DNA of 34,303 bases from Dokdonia sp. (lineage in GTDB: Bacteria > Bacteroidota > Bacteroidia > Flavobacteriales > Flavobacteriaceae). Made by a program: the position numbers and the translations under genes. Within the stretch, counting starts at the first letter, position 1, and the number at the start of each line of letters is the position of its first letter. The stretch spans positions 1-34,303 of the forward strand of contig JALZVV010000023.1 of the NCBI GenBank assembly GCA_023299935.1, in the 5' to 3' direction. Below the pieces are notes generated by a model. That model had not been told where the DNA came from and ran no database searches. It saw only the letters and a program-made list of their open reading frames with translations. Positions 29,196-34,303 of this stretch are shown piece after piece.

Positions 29196-29609
29196 TCAAG
29201 TCCTTCGAGCCAGGTAAAAATCCTCCAGCTCACGCATCTTCTTTTTGTCTAGATCGCTCTTGTCACTATAGCCGCAAAAGTGCAATAGGCCATGAATAAT
29301 AACACGGTCCAACTCATCTCTAAAAGAATGTTCCAAATCTTTTGCATTATCAGCTACCCGCTCTGTAGATATATATATTTCTCCACCCACTACATCACCT
29401 AGGGTGTAATCAAAACTTATTACATCCGTTAGAGTGTTGTGATTTAAAAACTCAACATTAATAGTATGTAAAAAATTATCATCGCAAAAAACATAACTTA
29501 ACTCTCCAAGTTGCTTTCCTTCATTTCGGACCACTTCTTTAATCCAGCCTTTTTTCCTAGTACTTTCTGCTATGGCAAAGTCGTTCTGTGATGCAAAATC
29601 AATCATCAT
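29196..29609 (-). CDS. ybeY: Endoribonuclease YbeY (rRNA maturation)
   Basis: 137 aa; FVFCDDNFLHTINVEFLNHNTLTDVISFDY-type region and HGLLHFCGYSD metal-binding motif. Confidence 0.94.
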   Translation of the reverse strand: MMIDFASQNDFAIAESTRKKGWIKEVVRNEGKQLGELSYVFCDDNFLHTINVEFLNHNTLTDVISFDYTLGDVVGGEIYISTERVADNAKDLEHSFRDELDRVIIHGLLHFCGYSDKSDLDKKKMRELEDFYLARRT

Positions 29610-32600
29610 TTCCCTGAAAATATTCCTGAACCTTTCGTTTGTACTTTCCTTTGAGCAAAAGTGTAGACCTATTTAATATTTCAGTATTATTAAAGTACTT
29701 CTTTGCCTTTTCAATTGGAGTATTTTCAGGGTTACGATAATCCTTTAGATTAGTAACACCTTCTCGCTTTTCTTCCTGACCTTGTTGTAAAGCCGCCTCA
29801 TTAAGTTTTAATAATTCGTGCTTCAAGGCCGTCATACGTTCCCTAGTCTCATTAGAGAAGCCTTGGTCCAATAATTGTTGTTCCACCGACTTCATATCCC
29901 TTATTAGCTGATCACCCTTATCTCCTAGTCCTTCTTTTTGTATGGCATCTTCAAGTTGTTGTCTAAGCTGCTGTTGCTCCTTATAAATTTCATACAGCAA
30001 GCCCTGCTCATACTCTTCGCCGTTGGTTCCGTGACCTTGCCCTTCTGCTTGTCCATTTTCACCACTTGATCCGCCTTGTCCTTCACCTTGTCCGCTCCCA
30101 TTGCCCTGACCTTCGCCTTGTCCCCCACCTTGATCTTGTCCTTCTCCTTGACCTTGACCTTCTCCTTCGCCCTGTCCTTCGCCTTCACCTTCCCCCTCGC
30201 TTCCTTCACCTTCACCTTCGCCAGGCGAACTACCTTCTTCCATCTTCTTGTTTAAATCTTCTTGACTCTGAATGATATCTGGTAGTTGACCTCCTTGTCC
30301 CTGACCCTGGCCTTTACCCTGACCTTGCCCCTGACCCTGACCTTGCCCTTGACCCTGTCCCTGACCCATAGACTGCTGCATCTGATCTAATGAACCGCTT
30401 AATAAATCTGCCAATTCATTGGCTCCAGTCACCACATATTGCTGATTACTTACGCCTTGTAAGACTTGAGTTTCTGCCAGACGATCTAAAGATTTATCCA
30501 AATTATATTCGATATCCACAAGAGACTCATTTATTCTGTCGTCCAATTCCGGAATTCTTAAAGACAAAGCGTACAGGCTATCGTCTACATGCTCAAAATT
30601 TTGTTTCAACACATTTTGTCTTCTAAGCTTTTGAGCGTATAGTGGATTCTTATCGCTTATTTTCTTAAAATCTAACATCAAATCCTCCTCTTCTAGAGAA
30701 AAAACTAATAAATTATCTAGTATCTGCCTAAGCATTTCGGCATCTTCTTCCATAGACTCCTGACCCGACATTTGCATGCTTTGCTGCATAGACTGACTCA
30801 TTTGCTTCATCTTCTCTGCTGCCTTTTTCTGTTTTTTCTGAGCTTCAGAAGTGTTTTTGGGCTGTTGTTGCTCCTGCTGTTGCTGTTCTTGCTGTTCTAA
30901 TTCTTCACTAGCGCCTTGCTGTTCCTCTTTTATCTCTTGTTGCTTCTTAGGGTCATTAGGAATCGCCATAGGCTTTTTAAGCTCACTATTTTCCTTTTCT
31001 AACTCTTCTAATTCCTTTTCTAAATTCTCAAACTCTTCATTGAGCTTGTCTTGTTCTTCCTTTGTATTTTCATCTCCTTCTTTCTTGCTGAGCTTTTCTT
31101 GTTTTTCAGCAAGTTTCTCTAGATCCCTAGAAATTTTCTCTGCCTTTTTCTCCACATAATAGCGCTTTGTGAGCTCTAACATTTGCTCAAGGTTGCGCTT
31201 GTTGTTTTTGTTTTTCTTCTCGAGATTCTCCAGCTTTTCGGTGAGTTCTTCCTTATCGAGCTTTTCTCTAAGCTTCTCTAGTTCTTCTAGTAATTTTTCA
31301 TTCTCTTTTGCCTTCTTCTCTAGTCGTTCCAGTCGTTCTTTAAGACGCTCTTTATCCTCATCTGTTTGCGCCTCATCTTTCTGAAATTCATCCAGGTTTT
31401 CTTTGAGCTGTTTAGAAAAATCCTGCATCATTTCTTCCTGGCGTTCTTGACGCTTTAGAAAGTCCTGAAGCTTCTTCTGGTCATTGTAATTAAGTTGTTC
31501 TTTTTCTTTTTGAGTTTTAGAAAGTTCTTGTAACTCCTTTTCCTGTCGCTCAATCTTCTCTAAAGTTTTGTCCAGATTGGATATGGATTCTTTTTGTTTT
31601 TGCAGTTGCTCCTGCTCTAACTCACTTTGGGTAAGCTTAGCATAGGAAAACACACTGCTCTTAGTGCTCTTATAATTGTGTAACTGGTCGTTATCAAACA
31701 CTTCAAAGTAATACTCATAGGTCTTACCTTCTTGTAAATCTAAGGCATCTGGGAATGCAAATACAAACTGGTCTACATTGTCCTTTTTAATCGCAATCTC
31801 CTTGTATAGTTTTGCGTCTGTACCTTCTTCATAATATGCAATCCTAAGACTCGATAACCCATAATCATCACTTACTTTGCCATAAAAATAGACCTGCTGC
31901 TCGCTAATGGTGTCCTTGCGAGCCTCTAAATCCATCTTAGGATACTCATCTTTAACCACCTGTAAGGCATACGCAATGTTTTCATAGTTTTTAAGCTCAT
32001 CATTACTTGTAGAAACCTCGTAAGCGGTGTTTCTATACATTCTCTTGGACAGGGTGAATACTTCTTGTTCTGCTTTAGCGAAAGCATACATAGTGTCTTC
32101 TACTATCATGTGCACTTCATCTGTTTTCTTGGTGTCCAACACCCAGGTTACCTTTGTGCCTTCTGGAATAATTGCATTACCTGTATTAGCAATGCGCTCA
32201 GTACGTTTTTGGGTGTAATTAGGATAATCCAGTTCCATCTTAAAGTTTACCAAGGATGGAACTTCTAGAACTTCTAAGGTGTAGGTTTTAGAGGATACTT
32301 TATTTGCTGAAACATTAAAAGAGATGTCTGATGATGGGCGCTCAAACACAAAAGAAAACTCACCAGGTCGTGTTTGCTGTAAAAAGTAAGTCTCATTATC
32401 AAAATGTATGGACGCTTCTTCTGGAACAATATCGCCTGTAGTGCGCACTTGCAGGGTGTAATCCTTATTCTCGATACCCTTAAGATTCTCATTGACTACA
32501 AAAAACTCAAAAGGTGCTGGTGGCTCATATGCCTCTGAGTAATTGAGAACCCTTTTGTAGCTAGAACTAAATACTTGGTCTTTCCCTCCGTAATTAGCAA

Positions 32601-33102
32601 TTAAAAAAACTACAATTGGGATTACTGCATACTTAAGATACTTGGCGTTTTTCTTAAAATCTATTGCCAGTTTAAATGGTATGGGCTCTAATGCTGCACT
32701 TTTTTGTGCTACACTGGCTAGCATAAGCTCTGAGTCACCTACCTCTTTATGAAGTTGTAAGGTGTTTAACAACTTATCTTCTACCTCAGGAAAATGACTT
32801 CCTATTAGCTGAGCCGCTTGAGTGTAGCTTATCCCTTTAGACAACTTAAACAATCTAGCAAGCGGTATCGCAATGAACTTAATGAGGAGTCCTAGCTCTA
32901 CAGCAATAAACACCCAAAAAAGAACGGTTCTTGCCGCCGGTCGCAACCAGAAAAAATACTCGACAAGTAGTGTGATTAAAAAATACAGGGCTCCAAAAGC
33001 AAAAAACAATATCGCTCCCTTAAGTAGCTCATTTGTATAATACTTTCTAATAAACGCCTCTATCTTGCGCTCTATGGTCTTGAATTTATTCATCTCCTTC
33101 AT
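29599..33102 (-). CDS. DUF4175 family large membrane protein with coiled-coil and Gly/Gln/Glu low-complexity tracts
   Basis: 1167 aa; two N-terminal TM helices, E/K/Q-rich coiled coil, GQGQ/GEGE tract. Confidence 0.82.
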   Translation of the reverse strand: MKEMNKFKTIERKIEAFIRKYYTNELLKGAILFFAFGALYFLITLLVEYFFWLRPAARTVLFWVFIAVELGLLIKFIAIPLARLFKLSKGISYTQAAQLIGSHFPEVEDKLLNTLQLHKEVGDSELMLASVAQKSAALEPIPFKLAIDFKKNAKYLKYAVIPIVVFLIANYGGKDQVFSSSYKRVLNYSEAYEPPAPFEFFVVNENLKGIENKDYTLQVRTTGDIVPEEASIHFDNETYFLQQTRPGEFSFVFERPSSDISFNVSANKVSSKTYTLEVLEVPSLVNFKMELDYPNYTQKRTERIANTGNAIIPEGTKVTWVLDTKKTDEVHMIVEDTMYAFAKAEQEVFTLSKRMYRNTAYEVSTSNDELKNYENIAYALQVVKDEYPKMDLEARKDTISEQQVYFYGKVSDDYGLSSLRIAYYEEGTDAKLYKEIAIKKDNVDQFVFAFPDALDLQEGKTYEYYFEVFDNDQLHNYKSTKSSVFSYAKLTQSELEQEQLQKQKESISNLDKTLEKIERQEKELQELSKTQKEKEQLNYNDQKKLQDFLKRQERQEEMMQDFSKQLKENLDEFQKDEAQTDEDKERLKERLERLEKKAKENEKLLEELEKLREKLDKEELTEKLENLEKKNKNNKRNLEQMLELTKRYYVEKKAEKISRDLEKLAEKQEKLSKKEGDENTKEEQDKLNEEFENLEKELEELEKENSELKKPMAIPNDPKKQQEIKEEQQGASEELEQQEQQQQEQQQPKNTSEAQKKQKKAAEKMKQMSQSMQQSMQMSGQESMEEDAEMLRQILDNLLVFSLEEEDLMLDFKKISDKNPLYAQKLRRQNVLKQNFEHVDDSLYALSLRIPELDDRINESLVDIEYNLDKSLDRLAETQVLQGVSNQQYVVTGANELADLLSGSLDQMQQSMGQGQGQGQGQGQGQGQGKGQGQGQGGQLPDIIQSQEDLNKKMEEGSSPGEGEGEGSEGEGEGEGQGEGEGQGQGEGQDQGGGQGEGQGNGSGQGEGQGGSSGENGQAEGQGHGTNGEEYEQGLLYEIYKEQQQLRQQLEDAIQKEGLGDKGDQLIRDMKSVEQQLLDQGFSNETRERMTALKHELLKLNEAALQQGQEEKREGVTNLKDYRNPENTPIEKAKKYFNNTEILNRSTLLLKGKYKRKVQEYFQGNDD
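30070..30224 (-). repeat. Low-complexity degenerate hexanucleotide-like repeat encoding GEGEG/GQGEG tract in the DUF4175 protein
   Basis: Repeated CCTTCGCCTTCACCTTGT-like units on + strand. Confidence 0.85.
30290..30369 (-). repeat. Low-complexity repeat encoding GQGQGQGQ tract in the DUF4175 protein
   Basis: Repeated CCCTGACCTTG-like units on + strand. Confidence 0.85.
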
Positions 33103-33249
33103 CTATAGGAAGGCCTAAAATACCATTTTATTATGTTTTACAGCATTTTGTGCGCTTAACAAGCTGTTAAATTTTGGCAAGTCTGGCTTTATTTGCCAGA
33201 TTAGCTGTACTGTGTTCTTTCTCAACTAGGATAAAGTCGTTGTACATCC

Positions 33250-33257
33250 TATCTTTG
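33250..33257 (+). promoter_or_regulatory. Putative -7 element (TATCTTTG) for gltX
   Basis: TAnnTTTG match 18 bp upstream of ATG 33276. Confidence 0.4.
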
Positions 33258-33275
33258 TGCCCTAAATCACACTCT

Positions 33276-34303
33276 ATGTCTGTACGTGTACGTTTTGCTC
33301 CAAGTCCTACGGGACCCCTTCATATAGGTGGAGTACGCACCGCTCTTTTTAATTATTTATTCGCTAAAAAACACCAAGGAACTTTTATCCTTCGTATAGA
33401 GGATACTGACCAGAATCGCTATGTAGAGGGTGCAGAAGCTTATATCAAAGAAAGCCTGGAATGGTGTGGTATTCCTTTTGATGAAGGGCCAGGCAAAAAT
33501 GGCGGTTTTGGACCCTATAGACAAAGTGAGAGGAAGGAGAAGTATCACGCTTTCGCGAAAGCGCTACTAGAATCAGGAAATGCTTATTATGCTTTTGATA
33601 CCGCAGAAGAGCTAAACGCACAAAGAAAAGAATACGAAGCCAACGGAAAAACTTTTATATACAACTGGCATAACCGTCTTAAGCTAGAAAACTCTCTGTC
33701 GCTGTCGCAGGAAGAAGTCGCGCAACGTATTGAAGCAGGTGCAGAATATGTGATCCGTTTTAAATCACCTCAAGACGAGACTTTGCATTTGCAAGACGAA
33801 ATACGTGGGGATATGCAAATAGACACCAATATCTTAGACGATAAAGTCTTATTTAAATCAGATGGGATGCCCACCTACCATCTTGCTAATATTGTGGACG
33901 ATCACTTAATGGAGATTACACACGTGATACGTGGGGAAGAGTGGCTACCCTCTCTAGCATTACACATACTATTATATCGTGCATTGGAGTGGAAGGCTCC
34001 TAAATTTGCACATTTACCGCTTATACTTAAACCTGTAGGAAAAGGAAAACTAAGTAAACGCGATGGCGACAAATTAGGATTTCCTGTTTTCCCACTCCAA
34101 TGGGAAGATCCAAAAAATAATGAAATTTCTAGTGGTTATAAAGAAGATGGATATCTTCCAGAAGCCGTTGTTAATATGCTTGCCTTTTTAGGGTGGAATC
34201 CAGGAACAGAACAAGAGCTTTTCTCTTTAGAAGAATTAATAAGCGCTTTTGATCTACAGAAAGTAAATAAAGCAGGTGCCAAGTTTGACCCAGAAAAAAC
34301 CAA
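33276..34303 (+). CDS. gltX: Glutamate-tRNA ligase, truncated at the right window edge
   Basis: Translation from ATG 33276: [64 protein letters not shown]. Confidence 0.97.
   Translation, partial: MSVRVRFAPSPTGPLHIGGVRTALFNYLFAKKHQGTFILRIEDTDQNRYVEGAEAYIKESLEWCGIPFDEGPGKNGGFGPYRQSERKEKYHAFAKALLESGNAYYAFDTAEELNAQRKEYEANGKTFIYNWHNRLKLENSLSLSQEEVAQRIEAGAEYVIRFKSPQDETLHLQDEIRGDMQIDTNILDDKVLFKSDGMPTYHLANIVDDHLMEITHVIRGEEWLPSLALHILLYRALEWKAPKFAHLPLILKPVGKGKLSKRDGDKLGFPVFPLQWEDPKNNEISSGYKEDGYLPEAVVNMLAFLGWNPGTEQELFSLEELISAFDLQKVNKAGAKFDPEKT
33549..33562. repeat. GCTTTCGCGAAAGC palindrome, copy 7
   Basis: Exact 14-mer in gltX, AFAKA frame. Confidence 0.95.

Noticed and set aside
28603-29217. 204-aa + strand ORF antisense to mnmG
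   Set aside because: Lies opposite a strongly conserved gene; no recognisable protein features.
30066-30369. Possible CRISPR or minisatellite array
   Set aside because: Repeats have no spacers and encode an in-frame Gly-rich tract of the DUF4175 protein.
30851-31159. + strand ORF with Cys/Ser-rich peptide (MFLGCCCSCCCCSCC...)
   Set aside because: Antisense shadow of the Q/E/K-rich DUF4175 coding region; composition artefact.

Overview
AT-rich Bacteroidota/Flavobacteriia-like chromosomal segment. This assignment is inferred from gene content (DUF4837, DUF4175, bacterial GH3 protein) and TAnnTTTG promoter-like elements. Left half (1-15.8 kb): a Wzx/Wzy-type exopolysaccharide/capsule locus with a CapK-like C-terminus, wecB, several glycosyltransferases, a WcaJ-like initiating transferase, a UXS-like epimerase, a WcaF-like acetyltransferase, two polytopic polymerase/ligase candidates, a PAPS-type sulfotransferase, a flippase, fcl, gmd and a Wzz-like protein. 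Right half: a conserved 562-aa protein, a GH3-family protein, M23 peptidase, tatA, a DUF4837 lipoprotein, LysM lytic transglycosylase, pgk, holB, an OmpH-like lipoprotein, a methyltransferase, mnmG, ybeY, a DUF4175 protein and a truncated gltX. No tRNA, rRNA, CRISPR array or mobile element was recognised. Two signals stand out beyond the genes. (1) A 14-bp perfect palindrome GCTTTCGCGAAAGC occurs seven times exactly, plus several near-copies, always inside genes and in two reading frames, which suggests a DNA-level motif. (2) Two parS-like 16-mers (TGTTTCACGTGAAACA and TGTTTCACGTGGAACA) exactly bracket mnmG, one of them sitting in its 5' leader.
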